Assembly (NCBI GenBank): GCA_015232395.1
Contig: JADFZT010000004.1
Coordinates: 52,156-116,155, forward strand
DNA length: 64,000 bases
Direction: 5' to 3'
DNA from: Magnetococcales bacterium
GTDB taxonomy: Bacteria; Pseudomonadota; Magnetococcia; Magnetococcales; JADFZT01
Below are positions 43,849-53,044 of this stretch, piece by piece. Under the pieces are notes generated by a model. The model did not search any database. It worked only from the letters and a program-made list of their open reading frames with translations, and had not been told where the DNA came from. A program made the position numbers and the translations under genes. Every line of letters begins with the position of its first letter. Position 1 is the stretch's first letter.

Positions 43849-44736
43849 TTACGGGCCGAGGTAATCCCGAATCCCATCGGCAAACCCCCGTGGTATCATA
43901 TTAAAATCATTCCAGGGTGGTGTTTGCCCGCAGATATTGTCTTCTTGGGCCATGATCACTTGATCTTGGGTAATGGGGGGCTTCTGCAAGATGCGCTCCA
44001 CGATAGCCGCCTCCAGATTCAATATCGAAAACGGCAGCCGCAAACGCAACCGCCGCTTACCCATGGCCTTGAGAATGGCATCCATGATCTGGGAAAAGGT
44101 CAGTTGGTCGGGGCCCCCCAGCTCAATGGTGCGGCCAATGGTTTCAGGGGCCTCCAGGGTGTGGCAGACAAAACGGGTGACATCCTCCACCCACACCGGC
44201 TGCATACGCCCCTTGCCGTCACCCAGAATAGGGACTGCCGGACTTAAACGGGCGAGCTTGGCAAACTGGTTGGCAAAGTCATCGTAGGGGCCAAAAATCA
44301 CTGACGGGCGAAAAATGGTATAGTCGAGGCCACTCTCCCGAACCGCTTCCTCTGCCAGCCATTTACTCTGATGATAACGACTGGCCGCCCCCGCCCGGGT
44401 TCCCAGGGAACTCATCTGCAGGTAACGCTTCACGCCAGCTTTTTGGGCCGCTTCAATGACATTGAGGGTGCCTTGCCGGTGCACCTTATCGAAGGTCAAC
44501 CCCTTGGGCTCAAAGAGAATCCCCACCAGATGGATCACCTGGGTGACCCCTTCCATGGCTGCATGGAGCTGATCAGGATTGAGAACACTGCCTGGGTGGA
44601 TGTCGATATCCGGAAAGGCCGGATCCTTGCGAACCAGAGGATGGCGCGCAAACCCACGAACTGATTTTCCTGCCTTTAGCAGGTGTGGAATCAAGGATGA
44701 CCCCACAAAACCGGTGCAACCCGTGACAAGAATCAT
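43849..44736 (-). CDS. NAD(P)-binding epimerase-like protein (NDUFA9/SDR a5 type)
   Basis: 295 residues. The Rossmann start ILVTGCTGFVGSSLIPHLLKAG, followed by YHQSKWLAEEAVRESGLDYTIFRPSVIFGPYDDF and PVWVEDVTRFV, places it with atypical SDRs related to the complex I accessory subunit NDUFA9. The canonical YxxxK appears as YHQSK. Alphaproteobacterial members are common, often without a known substrate. Preceded by a 182-base spacer and followed by the promoter region of the secretion cluster on the same strand. Confidence 0.9.
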   Translation of the reverse strand: MILVTGCTGFVGSSLIPHLLKAGKSVRGFARHPLVRKDPAFPDIDIHPGSVLNPDQLHAAMEGVTQVIHLVGILFEPKGLTFDKVHRQGTLNVIEAAQKAGVKRYLQMSSLGTRAGAASRYHQSKWLAEEAVRESGLDYTIFRPSVIFGPYDDFANQFAKLARLSPAVPILGDGKGRMQPVWVEDVTRFVCHTLEAPETIGRTIELGGPDQLTFSQIMDAILKAMGKRRLRLRLPFSILNLEAAIVERILQKPPITQDQVIMAQEDNICGQTPPWNDFNMIPRGFADGIRDYLGP

Positions 44737-44918
44737 GATCCCCCCCTTGTGGCTTCCAAAGAAGTTACCCCCAAAGCGCTGGTTTCACCATCCTTTACGA
44801 ACTTAATCAACAAAAAAAAAGCGGAATGCTCTCTCCAACCGGGAGAAAATGAACAAAAAAATAGCGGAAAGTCCTGCATGGCTGATCAACCTGGCTGATC
44901 GGAGAGACTCATATCAGT

Positions 44919-45461
44919 TTAATCAGTCGATTCCGGATCGGGTTCGGAAGCGGGGGAGGGAGTAGGAAGGTCAACGGAATAATGATCCAAAAACCAGCCG
45001 ATCACTTCATGGGTCTGGTTTTGATAGTCAGCGCGGATTTTTTCCAAACCTGCAACGGCTTGTTCAAAAAGAGCACGATCCAGCTTTCCAGCATCAAACT
45101 GGCGCTCGCATTGGGCGACAATCTCCCCCAAACGGGACGCCACCCCCCCCTCCTGATCCAACGCCGCATGCACATCGGCCAGAGCCTCTCGAAAAGTGGG
45201 CTGAACTTCCGGCGCTGGTGGGGGGAGGGGTTTTTCTGCTTCAAGAGCCCGGCTCAGGGCTTCCAGAGAGGGCTTTTTTTTGCGCACCCCCTTGAGCAAA
45301 TAGTCGCTGAGGGGCACCCAGTCAGTAGGCGGGGTAGGCAGCGCATTCAAGGTCTCTTCGGTGACGGCAGGCCGTTTTTCAACCCGCACGCCTTTCAGGA
45401 TATAATCTGTGAGCGGAACCCAACCAGCTGAATTATCTCGGGAACTCATGGCCTCAACCAT
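44919..45461 (-). CDS. Unknown protein with duplicated WVPL(T/S)DY(I/L)LKGVR motif
   Basis: 180 residues (176 if the second ATG at 45449 is used). Not recognised. Two copies of a 13-residue motif WVPLTDYILKGVR / WVPLSDYLLKGVR lie at about residues 14-26 and 48-60, joined by a Pro-rich linker; the rest is acidic and helical (FREALADVHAALDQ... to WFLDHYSVDLP). No signal peptide or membrane helix. Cytoplasmic adaptor-like composition. It ends before a 182-base spacer and lies 7 bases after the DUF4340 gene on the same strand, so the two are probably co-transcribed. Confidence 0.6.
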   Translation of the reverse strand: MVEAMSSRDNSAGWVPLTDYILKGVRVEKRPAVTEETLNALPTPPTDWVPLSDYLLKGVRKKKPSLEALSRALEAEKPLPPPAPEVQPTFREALADVHAALDQEGGVASRLGEIVAQCERQFDAGKLDRALFEQAVAGLEKIRADYQNQTHEVIGWFLDHYSVDLPTPSPASEPDPESTD

Positions 45462-45468
45462 CCCCCCT

Positions 45469-46746
45469 CTAAGGCGCCTTCCCGTTAAAAAGTGCGACCA
45501 TAGCCTTTTCCATGGCTTGTGATTGCAACACCGTCAGCAACAGTGACCGAGGACGACCTGGTGGTGCGAGCCGCAAAAGGGCTCCCTCTTTCCAGAACGG
45601 CACCTGGAGGCGCTTTCCCCCCACATCTACCGTCACCATCAACCATGGATCAGCCACCCCTTTTGATTCTACTCCTTTCCAGGCCTCTTGGACCAGACTC
45701 TTCCAAATCGTTTCCCAGTGGGAATTGGGCCATTGGCCTGCTGTCGGTGACACCCTCAGTCTACGTCCCTGAAAAGCCAGAATTAACTGCTCTGGTGTTG
45801 TCAGGATGTCCAGAGGATGGTGGGAGATAAAATCCAGGGGTGATTTGGCGAGATTTTCGGTCAGATGGGAAAAGAGTGTCAAGGCATCGGTCTCGCCTGA
45901 GCGACGAGCCAGGAGTTGTTCTCCCTCCAGCCAGAAAGTCACCCGACGACTGTGACCCATCTGATCCGTAAGCGTCATGACCCAACCGTCCCCTTCCGGA
46001 GGAGACCCGGCCTTAAAATCCGACCCCATCGCCAAGGTGAAATCGTTGACCCAAGCCCCGGCAGCTTGATCCCCGGCCCGATCAACAAAGGGCTCCTGGA
46101 GCCACCAACCACCCGCCCCATCACCCTTTTTTTCCAGCACCAACTGGACATCCCCCCCTTTTTCCAGCCTGACCCGTTGGGGAACCTTTCCCTCAAAATC
46201 AGCGAACAGCCGCTTGTCCCGCAATTGGTTTATACTCAGCTCCAGCCCCAGGAGATCCCCCTTGGGCAAGAGTACCAACGGCCCGTCATCCCCCAGCAAC
46301 AGATAGCGCTTACCTCCCGCCGGGCTCTCCTCTCCCAGGGTGAGGGTCTGACTCTGCCCCCTGGCCGTTGCCACGCTGAGCCTGGCTTGGGGGGGAATCA
46401 GACCAAAAGAAGCCGCATCACGAACCTCTTCAACAATCCGTCGATCATATTTTTGATCCAGCACCCCCAGAAGAGCCGCCACCCCATCGGAATCAGCTCC
46501 ACCCACCAGCTGCACAGGCTCGGTGATTCGCCACCCCCGGGCCTCCTTCATGAGGGCGATCACCTGCTGTTGCCGATTGGTCAACCGAACCCGAATCACC
46601 TCTTGAGGAGCGATAGGGCTCACCTGACGCGCTTCCTCCAGCAGGGCTTCTTCGACCTCTTCCATCTGGCCAATCCACCACACCCCGCCACCTCCCCCAA
46701 TGAGGAGGAGTAGCAAAAACAGATTGATCCACCAACCTTTGGCCAC
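45469..46746 (-). CDS. DUF4340 domain-containing membrane-anchored protein
   Basis: 425 residues. N-terminal membrane anchor (WWINLFLLLLLIGGGGGVWWIG, about 5-26) followed by a long beta-rich exported part: VIRVRLTNRQQQVIALMKEARGWRITEPV, then repeated half-domains of the DUF4340 type. In many bacteria DUF4340 proteins are encoded with GldF/GldG-like ABC transporters; none is adjacent here. The upstream neighbour is an alpha/beta hydrolase and the downstream a cytoplasmic unknown. Function unknown. Confidence 0.78.
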   Translation of the reverse strand: MAKGWWINLFLLLLLIGGGGGVWWIGQMEEVEEALLEEARQVSPIAPQEVIRVRLTNRQQQVIALMKEARGWRITEPVQLVGGADSDGVAALLGVLDQKYDRRIVEEVRDAASFGLIPPQARLSVATARGQSQTLTLGEESPAGGKRYLLLGDDGPLVLLPKGDLLGLELSINQLRDKRLFADFEGKVPQRVRLEKGGDVQLVLEKKGDGAGGWWLQEPFVDRAGDQAAGAWVNDFTLAMGSDFKAGSPPEGDGWVMTLTDQMGHSRRVTFWLEGEQLLARRSGETDALTLFSHLTENLAKSPLDFISHHPLDILTTPEQLILAFQGRRLRVSPTAGQWPNSHWETIWKSLVQEAWKGVESKGVADPWLMVTVDVGGKRLQVPFWKEGALLRLAPPGRPRSLLLTVLQSQAMEKAMVALFNGKAP

Positions 46747-46778
46747 TCAAACCTGCTCTTTCCAAGCCACTGATAGCC

Positions 46779-47615
46779 CTACCGGTCGTTTCGGGAAAAG
46801 CAGGACGCAACAAACGCTTCAAGGTGCGCTTCGGCAAAGGGGCCGGAAGCGGCAAAGCCGTCGTGATGGTTGCCATCACTCTCAAGCAGGGTTTTCGGGG
46901 AAGTGGCCGCAGCGAACAGCTTTTCCCCATGATGAAAAGGGATCACCTCATCTTGCCGACTGTGGATCACCAGAAGGGGGGAGGAAAGGTCAGGGATACG
47001 CTGAAGATTATTAAAGTGCACCCGGGTAAGAGCCCGCACCGGAAAATAGGGATGAAGCTCCCCGGCCAGATCAGCAATCCCGGTAAAACACCCTTCCAGA
47101 ATCAACCCGCCCGGAGGATGTTCCATAGCCAGATTCAGGGCAGGCCCCCCTCCCAGGGAGTGGCCATAGTAGAGAATGTTCCGGGGGTGAAGCGCGCGCT
47201 CATGGACCAGATGCTGAAGGGCTGTCCGGGCATCTGCATAGAGCCCCGCTTCCGAAGGCTTGCCCCCGCTCAATCCGTAGCCCCGATAATCAAAAGCCAG
47301 CACCCCAAGCCCCAGGCGCTGGAAGAGTTTTATATGGGCCTGGAAATCAGTCAGATTACCGGTATTGCCATGAAAAAAAAGCACCACCGGCCCCTGAAGC
47401 CTGCCCGGGATCATCCAGCCATGGAGTGTGATGCCATCTCTTTCAAGCCGAAGGGTTTCAAAAGGCATCCCCCAATCCCCGGGATCCCCACGCAACCCCT
47501 TGGTAGGGCGAAATATCCGCCACTCCTGAAAGAGATAGAGGAAAAGAGTCCCAGCCCCGTAGATAAAAAACGGGACAAAAGCCAGCCACCAGCTTTCAAA
47601 CGCATTCAGTCCCAT
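46779..47615 (-). CDS. Membrane-anchored alpha/beta hydrolase, paralogue of the 10.1-kb gene
   Basis: About 278 residues from ATG 47615 (a TTG at 47651 would add 12 residues; no ribosome-binding site favours it). N-terminal hydrophobic helix (about 9-30), FFHGNTGNL oxyanion block, DYRGYGLSGGKPSEAG shared with the paralogue, nucleophile elbow GHSLGGG (Ser153), Asp in SRQDEVIP and His in GNHHDGF. BEM46-like serine hydrolase of unknown substrate. Lies 32 bases before the DUF4340 gene in the same direction. Confidence 0.88.
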   Translation of the reverse strand: MGLNAFESWWLAFVPFFIYGAGTLFLYLFQEWRIFRPTKGLRGDPGDWGMPFETLRLERDGITLHGWMIPGRLQGPVVLFFHGNTGNLTDFQAHIKLFQRLGLGVLAFDYRGYGLSGGKPSEAGLYADARTALQHLVHERALHPRNILYYGHSLGGGPALNLAMEHPPGGLILEGCFTGIADLAGELHPYFPVRALTRVHFNNLQRIPDLSSPLLVIHSRQDEVIPFHHGEKLFAAATSPKTLLESDGNHHDGFAASGPFAEAHLEAFVASCFSRNDR

Positions 47616-47757
47616 ATTCACAAAAGTGTGGAGCACAAAGAGAGAGCACAAGCAGGAAAAACAGCAAAAGAATGGCTTCCCATAGGATGGAAATCACTCC
47701 CCCTCAAACGGTATCGATCCACTGTCGCCCCTCCCAAAGTTTCCTGACTGACAGGGC

Positions 47758-48219
47758 TCAACCAAGCCCATCCAGCACCTTTTGAGCATGCCCCTTGGTC
47801 TTCACCTTGGCATAGACCGTTTGCACCTTGCCCGAGCCATCCACCACAAAAGTGGAACGCACGATCCCCATGTAGGTGCGACCGTAATTTTTTTTCTCCT
47901 GCCACACCCCAAACGCCTCACAGAGTGCCCCCTCCTGATCGCTCAACAGGGTAAAGGTGAGCCCTTTTTTTTGGCAAAAGTTGCTGTGGGATTTGACTGA
48001 ATCCTTGGAAACACCGATTATTTTCAGCCCTTTCTCTGCGAAGGCTCCCTGCAACGCTTCAAAATCCACCGCTTCCAACGAGCAGCCGGGGGTGTTGTCC
48101 TTGGGATAAAAATAGATCACCGCGCCATGGGCACCCAGCAGTTCAGAAAGCTTGCGTGGGGTATCGCTCTGGTCGGGAAGGGTGATATCAGGCAGGGGGC
48201 TGCCCACTTCAAGCAACAT
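47758..48219 (-). CDS. bcp: Thioredoxin-dependent peroxiredoxin Bcp/PrxQ
   Basis: Reduces hydroperoxides using thioredoxin. 153 residues, single AhpC/TSA domain; peroxidatic Cys in YFYPKDNTPGCSLEAVDF. The resolving Cys found five residues later in many Bcp proteins is absent (SLEAV), leaving a Cys in ALCEAFGVW as the only obvious second one; a 1-Cys or atypical 2-Cys mechanism is possible. CAGGAG lies 9 bases before ATG. The start is 6 bases after the Nudix stop. Confidence 0.93.
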   Translation of the reverse strand: MLLEVGSPLPDITLPDQSDTPRKLSELLGAHGAVIYFYPKDNTPGCSLEAVDFEALQGAFAEKGLKIIGVSKDSVKSHSNFCQKKGLTFTLLSDQEGALCEAFGVWQEKKNYGRTYMGIVRSTFVVDGSGKVQTVYAKVKTKGHAQKVLDGLG

Positions 48220-48225
48220 GGTCGT

Positions 48226-48669
48226 TCACTCCTGGTCAGAGGTGGTTTGATCGCGACCAGCCAAAAAATCAGGCAGCCTGTTCATGATGATGCGCAATTT
48301 TTTTTCTTCCATCCGCTCCATCGCCTCCTCAAGTCCCATCCAGGCCCGGTCACGGAAACTTTCCATCCAGTCGTCCAGCACTTTTTCGACCTCCATGACG
48401 AAGACCTGCACGTCACACGTGCCGCCCCATTTGTCATATTTGTAGGTGCCGATGGGGGATTGGGACACTTTTCCCTGGACACCGGCCTCTTCCAGGGCCT
48501 CCTTGGCAGCGGAATCCGGAGGGATCAAGTTCGGCTCGATGATGCCCTTGGGAATCACCCATCGCCTTTTCTTGCGGGAGGTGATCAACAATATTTTCAG
48601 CTCTCCCCCTTCCTGCCTACAGGGAATCACTGCGGATTGTTGGTAATAATAATCAGGATGTTCTTGCAT
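48226..48669 (-). CDS. Nudix hydrolase
   Basis: 147 residues, one Nudix domain. Box reads PKGIIEPNLIPPDSAAKEALEEAGV: the EExG metal-binding core is intact while the first Glu of the general signature is Leu and Arg is Lys, as in a known subgroup acting on diphosphoinositol or dinucleoside polyphosphates. Substrate cannot be fixed. AAGGAG 6 bases before ATG. Co-directional with bcp, 6 bases apart. The spacer of 269 bases upstream, before recJ, shows nothing recognisable. Confidence 0.88.
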   Translation of the reverse strand: MQEHPDYYYQQSAVIPCRQEGGELKILLITSRKKRRWVIPKGIIEPNLIPPDSAAKEALEEAGVQGKVSQSPIGTYKYDKWGGTCDVQVFVMEVEKVLDDWMESFRDRAWMGLEEAMERMEEKKLRIIMNRLPDFLAGRDQTTSDQE

Positions 48670-48938
48670 GGGCGCTCCTTTTTGGAAAAGGTCCTGCCGG
48701 GGCCTGGCCGGCGGATTGGTTTTCCACGCATGGCTGTTCTAAAATCGGCTGATCCCAACCAGGGGGTCACCCCGGATACGTTCAGGATGACCGCCCCTTC
48801 TCCCCTCTACATCAGGTAAACAGGATAATCCTTTTCCCGAAGATGGGATAGGCTCTTGGCCCCGAACCCTCTTTCCTCCCCCCAGCTCCCCTTTAACACC
48901 GCCGACGAATCCCCTTCAATGCCACCAGTCACACCCCG

Positions 48939-50726
48939 TCAACGCCGCCGACCACCCTTGCCGCTTCCAGGTGCCGACCAGCGGGCATCCTTGACGTTAA
49001 ACTGGATCGTTTCCCGCCCCTGGAAGTGGTTGATGCTCAGGGTTCCCGCCACATCCATCTCCCCCCCCTGCATGAGCCCCTCTCCCAAGGGACCGGGCAG
49101 TATGCGAAAGGCGATGGCGTCGAGATTCAATCCTTTCGCCCCCAACAACCGACACTTGACGTGACGATCCTTCAAGGCCCGACTCGCCACCACCCGTACC
49201 CGCTCCAGGATGAAAATCGGTTCCGGATTGCCACGACCAAAGGGATGCAACCGGCTCAACCCTTCCACCACCGCCCGGTTGGCCTGGCTTGGAGGAAGGG
49301 ACGTATCCACAACAAGGGTGGGATGAAACATTTCCGGGGGATTGTTCTCCCGCAACGCCTGGTCAAAGACCTCCCTGAAACCATCGACATTTTCCTTGGC
49401 AATCGTCACTCCAGCCGCAGCCCGATGGCCGCCAAAACCTATGAGGTGGGTCTCAGCCGCTTGAATCGCAGAGAGAAGATCAACCCCTGAGATAGAGCGT
49501 CCCGACCCTTTGCCCTCACCCTTTTCATCCAGGGCAATCACTATGGTGGGGCGGTGAAATCGTTCGGCAATGCGGGAGGCGACAATCCCCACCACGCCAG
49601 GATGCCACCCCTCCCGGGCCAAAACCAACCCCCGGTGGGACTCATCCAGTTTTTCATCCTCCACCCAGGCCATGGCTTCAGCCAGAATGCGATCCTCAAT
49701 GGCCCGCCGCTCCCGGTTGGCAGCTTCCAGCTGTTCGGCGATCTCCTGGGCCAACGTCTCATTTTCGGTGCTGAGAAGCTCCAGCCCCACCCCCCCGTCA
49801 CCCAGCCGTCCCCCGGCGTTGATACGTGGCCCCAGATGAAAACCCACTGAGCCTGCGGTCAAAGGCATCCGTACCTTGGCCCGTTCTATCAAGGCATTCA
49901 AGCCAACGTTGGCATTTTGCTCAGCCAGTTTAAGGCCCATGGCGACCAGGGGGCGGTTTAAACCGGTGAGGGGAGCGATATCCGCAATGGTGCCCACAGC
50001 CACCAGATCCAGCAGAGTGCGTAAATCCGGCTCTGGCTGATTGTCACCAAACCAATTTTGGCTGCGCAACTCCCGATTGAGAGCCATGGTGAGATAAAAG
50101 GCGATCCCCACCCCGGCCAATTCCTTGTGGGGAAAGCTGTCTCCAGGGCGGTTGGGATCGATGATGGCCACCGCTTTGGGGAGTTCATCCAAAGCCTGAT
50201 GGTGATCGGTGACGATGACATCCAGTCCCAGGTCGGCGGCCACTTCCAGCGCCTCCACAGCCGCAATGCCGCAATCGACGGTGATGACCACCTGGACCCC
50301 TTCCTCGGCCAGCAGTTTCATGGCTTCGGGGTTGGGGCCGTACCCTTCGGTGAGACGGTTGGGAATGTAGGGTCGCACCTGACGTCCCAGCGCCCGGAAA
50401 TAGCGGACCAAAAGGGCTGAGGAGGTCACTCCGTCGACATCATAATCCCCGAATATGGCGATGGATTCAGCCTCCATCACCGCCCGGGCCAGACGCGCGA
50501 CGGCCTCCGGCATTCCCAAAATATCCAAGGGATCAGCCAGCTGTTTCAAGCGGGGGGTGAGAAATCCTTCCACCTCTTCACGGGTGTCCAAACCACGGCT
50601 GGCGACAATGGGACCGAAATGCACCGCAAGCCCCATATCCGCCACCACCTGCTGGTGCCAGGGCTCTACCTGGGCACGGGGTTTCCAGCGTTTACCGCTT
50701 AAGGAGAGAGGATCTTCTACCATCAT
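48939..50726 (-). CDS. recJ: Single-stranded-DNA-specific exonuclease RecJ
   Basis: 5'-3' exonuclease of the RecF pathway and mismatch repair. 596 residues from ATG 50726, 18 codons inside the longest frame; this start overlaps the upstream stop as ATGA and has GGTGG 5 bases upstream. DHH-family motifs: IAIFGDYDVDGVTSSALL, VVITVDCG, VIVTDHHQ, and in the DHHA1 half GFGGHRAAAGVTI. A C-terminal OB domain ends with FQGRETIQFNVKDARW. Length normal. Confidence 0.95.
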   Translation of the reverse strand: MMVEDPLSLSGKRWKPRAQVEPWHQQVVADMGLAVHFGPIVASRGLDTREEVEGFLTPRLKQLADPLDILGMPEAVARLARAVMEAESIAIFGDYDVDGVTSSALLVRYFRALGRQVRPYIPNRLTEGYGPNPEAMKLLAEEGVQVVITVDCGIAAVEALEVAADLGLDVIVTDHHQALDELPKAVAIIDPNRPGDSFPHKELAGVGIAFYLTMALNRELRSQNWFGDNQPEPDLRTLLDLVAVGTIADIAPLTGLNRPLVAMGLKLAEQNANVGLNALIERAKVRMPLTAGSVGFHLGPRINAGGRLGDGGVGLELLSTENETLAQEIAEQLEAANRERRAIEDRILAEAMAWVEDEKLDESHRGLVLAREGWHPGVVGIVASRIAERFHRPTIVIALDEKGEGKGSGRSISGVDLLSAIQAAETHLIGFGGHRAAAGVTIAKENVDGFREVFDQALRENNPPEMFHPTLVVDTSLPPSQANRAVVEGLSRLHPFGRGNPEPIFILERVRVVASRALKDRHVKCRLLGAKGLNLDAIAFRILPGPLGEGLMQGGEMDVAGTLSINHFQGRETIQFNVKDARWSAPGSGKGGRRR

Positions 50727-51868
50727 GAAAGCCACCGGCTGCCAAAAGTCGTTGCATCCAAAGCATCCCCCCCGGCCCAATCAGGCCGCCGTTTGAAAAG
50801 AGTGGAGCGGGTGAGGTTTTTTCCTGAAGCGGCGACCCAAGGCACTGCCCCATCCACCCCATGGCCCTGGTCAGAGAGGGTAAAATGACCGCTAATAATG
50901 AGGGTATCGTCCCTTTTGGCCAAGTGAGCCGCCAAAGGTTCCAGAAATGCCCGGCTCATGCGGGAAATTTCTTCCCGCCGCTTATCATGAAGCCCGTGAC
51001 GCGCCAAAATAGCCGGTGCCCTCAGGTGAAGGATGGTCGATTGATTGTGGCAGGCCTCAAGAAGAGACTCTATCCGGTCAGGCTGGGTTTCCGTTTCGGC
51101 GTCAATAAGGGTCGGGGCAAAACCGGCAACACGGGCCAGGCCAGCCACCACTGGATCGCTGGTCAAAAAGCTCCCCCGAGTCGGTGGCGGGACCACATCC
51201 AATCCCTCTGATGCCGGCCCTACTCCCCACAGCCAAGGGGTATTCACCGTGAGTCGCCCATTTTCAGCGCGTTGGCGATTGATGGGGTGTCGGGCCAGGA
51301 GGAGTTGGCCTGCAATCAGGAGTTGATTGATTTTGGCACCGTGGACCCCCTTGGGAAGCCGATCCAGCATCGACTCCCCCTCCAAAAGCGCCAGATCACG
51401 GGTCTGAACGGCATGAATTTCGGGGTGGGAGAGGAGAAGATGCTTTTCCGGAGTGGCGTGCAGCTGCCACCCCTCATCCCCAAACATTCCCCCCAGATCC
51501 CCAACCAGATGGTCGATCTCCCCAGGAGAAAGGCCAGTACGCTGGGGAGAGACAAAGACCAACCGATCTTTTTCCTGGCGCAAGTGGGTAAAACCAAGGC
51601 GGCACCAGCTCCATTTTGGCTCGGGATTCAGACCAAGCCCCAAAGCGGCCAGATAGCCCAGTGGCACATCTCCCCCCTCTGGCGCCATAAAGGGCAAACC
51701 AAGCATGGCCGCAATGCCTGCACCCAGCTCCGGTGGGGTTTGGTCCGAGGCAAAAGCCACCCGACCAAACGCACCCCCGCTGCCGATACGGCTCAAAATG
51801 GGGCAGATCTTTTCCGGGGCGGGATCTCCCTCGGCAGTCAGACCATCGATGAGGATGATGAGAGACAC
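50723..51868 (-). CDS. 2,3-bisphosphoglycerate-independent phosphoglycerate mutase-like protein (archaeal ApgM type)
   Basis: 381 residues starting at GTG. Alkaline-phosphatase-superfamily layout: SLIILIDGL with the first metal Asp, ELGAGIAAMLG, and a C-terminal ISGHFTLSDQGHGVDGAVPW block in place of the usual SGDH, plus FLEPLAAHLAKRDDTLII. Shorter than bacterial GpmI (about 510) and similar in size to archaeal aPGAM (about 400). Position next to recJ is not explained by glycolysis. A related phosphotransfer enzyme is possible, since the metal site is partly non-canonical. Confidence 0.72.
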   Translation of the reverse strand: MSLIILIDGLTAEGDPAPEKICPILSRIGSGGAFGRVAFASDQTPPELGAGIAAMLGLPFMAPEGGDVPLGYLAALGLGLNPEPKWSWCRLGFTHLRQEKDRLVFVSPQRTGLSPGEIDHLVGDLGGMFGDEGWQLHATPEKHLLLSHPEIHAVQTRDLALLEGESMLDRLPKGVHGAKINQLLIAGQLLLARHPINRQRAENGRLTVNTPWLWGVGPASEGLDVVPPPTRGSFLTSDPVVAGLARVAGFAPTLIDAETETQPDRIESLLEACHNQSTILHLRAPAILARHGLHDKRREEISRMSRAFLEPLAAHLAKRDDTLIISGHFTLSDQGHGVDGAVPWVAASGKNLTRSTLFKRRPDWAGGDALDATTFGSRWLS

Positions 51869-52070
51869 GGTTTTAGTGGTGTGGGGAAAAGGCGTTGGGT
51901 GGCCCCAGCCAGATCAGGTTGTGAAAAAAACTGGGGCCGGATCGATTCAACGCGAAGATCGAAACAAAATAATCAAAAAATGAACAGTCAGATATAGCCA
52001 TCATTCAAAAAAAACATCCGTTTGGGACCAACAGGGAAGAGCGGAAAAAAAATCCATGGGGGATATCAGA

Positions 52071-52104
52071 CCGGGGGTGTCACCCAAAACGGCGACACCC
52101 CCGG
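52071..52104 (-). terminator. Intrinsic terminator candidate after the DUF992 gene
   Basis: Perfect 11-bp GC-rich inverted repeat (52071-52081 CCGGGGGTGTC and 52094-52104) with a 12-base loop, 27 bases after the DUF992 stop. On the minus strand a run of eight T follows about 20 bases beyond the stem, so termination is plausible though the T-run is displaced. Confidence 0.6.
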
Positions 52105-52130
52105 AAAAGCCTGTCAAACAGATAAAAACA

Positions 52131-52625
52131 TCAGGGAGCGGGTTGCAAAGAGAGATAGCTCAACCCGGCTGCGGCACCCAAACCCGTGGAACCTTCCAGG
52201 GCCAGAGGTTGCAGGGAGATGTTTTTGTTGCCGCCACCGACCAACACCTGAACACCGGTTCCCACACCCACGCTGGCAGAAGCCTTGGCACCAAAATATT
52301 TGCCCGCCAGAACATGCTGGCCCATGCGGATGTCGCTGGTGGAACCCAAAACCGTAAAGAGGATGGTTTCGGCAGGATTCCATTCCAGGTTCAGGCCCAG
52401 CCCCACACCGCTCTCACCGGTATAACGCTCCATCCCCCGGGAGGAGGTGAATTCGCAGCCTACATAAGCCACAGAGTGGATCAACAGGTTGTAGCCACCA
52501 GGCAGCTGGCGACAGGTGAGGATACCGATCTTAACACCGGATTCGGTTTCTGCCCGAGCGGTACCGGGCAAAGAAAACGCTGTCAAGCCAACCAATACTG
52601 CGATCATTGCATAGAACTTTTTCAT
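52131..52625 (-). CDS. DUF992 periplasmic protein
   Basis: About 164 residues from ATG 52625, with AGGGG 7 bases upstream; the longer frame start at 52730 lacks this and would bury the signal peptide. Signal peptide to ARA/ETE, then the DUF992 pattern: GVKIGILTCRQLPGG, GCEF, ERYTGESGVGLGL, a central strand pair, GKYFGAKASASVGVGTG and NISLQPLALEGSTGLGAAAG. Two conserved Cys likely form a disulfide. DUF992 is typical of alphaproteobacteria; function unknown. Isolated gene, followed by a hairpin terminator. Confidence 0.85.
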   Translation of the reverse strand: MKKFYAMIAVLVGLTAFSLPGTARAETESGVKIGILTCRQLPGGYNLLIHSVAYVGCEFTSSRGMERYTGESGVGLGLNLEWNPAETILFTVLGSTSDIRMGQHVLAGKYFGAKASASVGVGTGVQVLVGGGNKNISLQPLALEGSTGLGAAAGLSYLSLQPAP

Positions 52626-52697
52626 CATTTTTCCCCTAAAGATAAAGGATTTCCCCCCAAAAACCCACTTTTGCCCATCGGGTTGAAACTGGAAGGC

Positions 52698-52712
52698 ACT
52701 GTTTGAAACAGT
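52698..52712 (-). promoter_or_regulatory. 15-bp palindrome upstream of the DUF992 gene
   Basis: ACTGTTT-G-AAACAGT, a perfect 7+1+7 palindrome, lies 73-87 bases upstream of the DUF992 ATG. It is a candidate operator; it does not match alphaproteobacterial LexA spacing. Confidence 0.4.
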
Positions 52713-53044
52713 AACCGCCATAGGGAACATCAGTTTTGCAAAAAGGTCAAGTGGATGGCTCTGATAATCACACCGAAAGCGATGCCAAAAAACCTTATGT
52801 CGCTGAAATATTACGCAATATAGCGTGTATTATCAGGATGGATTTTACTGCATTTGTGACCATTCACCCCCATTTGGAGTCGGTGTATTTTTTGCTTCAC
52901 AACACCTCGATATGGAGAAACGGACAGAGGGGAAGGTTTCGGCCGACAAAAAAGGAAAATGGCAAGTGGATGGGGCCACATTGATGGAAGGAGGGTGCCC
53001 CCCACAATCAGTCGTAGATGAAAGCTGGTCTTAGGTGCTCCATA
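52713..53044. other. Gene-poor spacer
   Basis: About 330 bases between the DUF992 promoter region and the interrupted gene. It holds only short frames without ribosome-binding sites, among them a 40-codon plus-strand frame at 52912-53034 with protein-like composition but no start signal. No RNA gene seen. Confidence 0.5.

Noticed and set aside
52912..53034. 40-codon plus-strand frame with protein-like composition
   Set aside because: No Shine-Dalgarno and no recognisable homologue; it could equally be chance.
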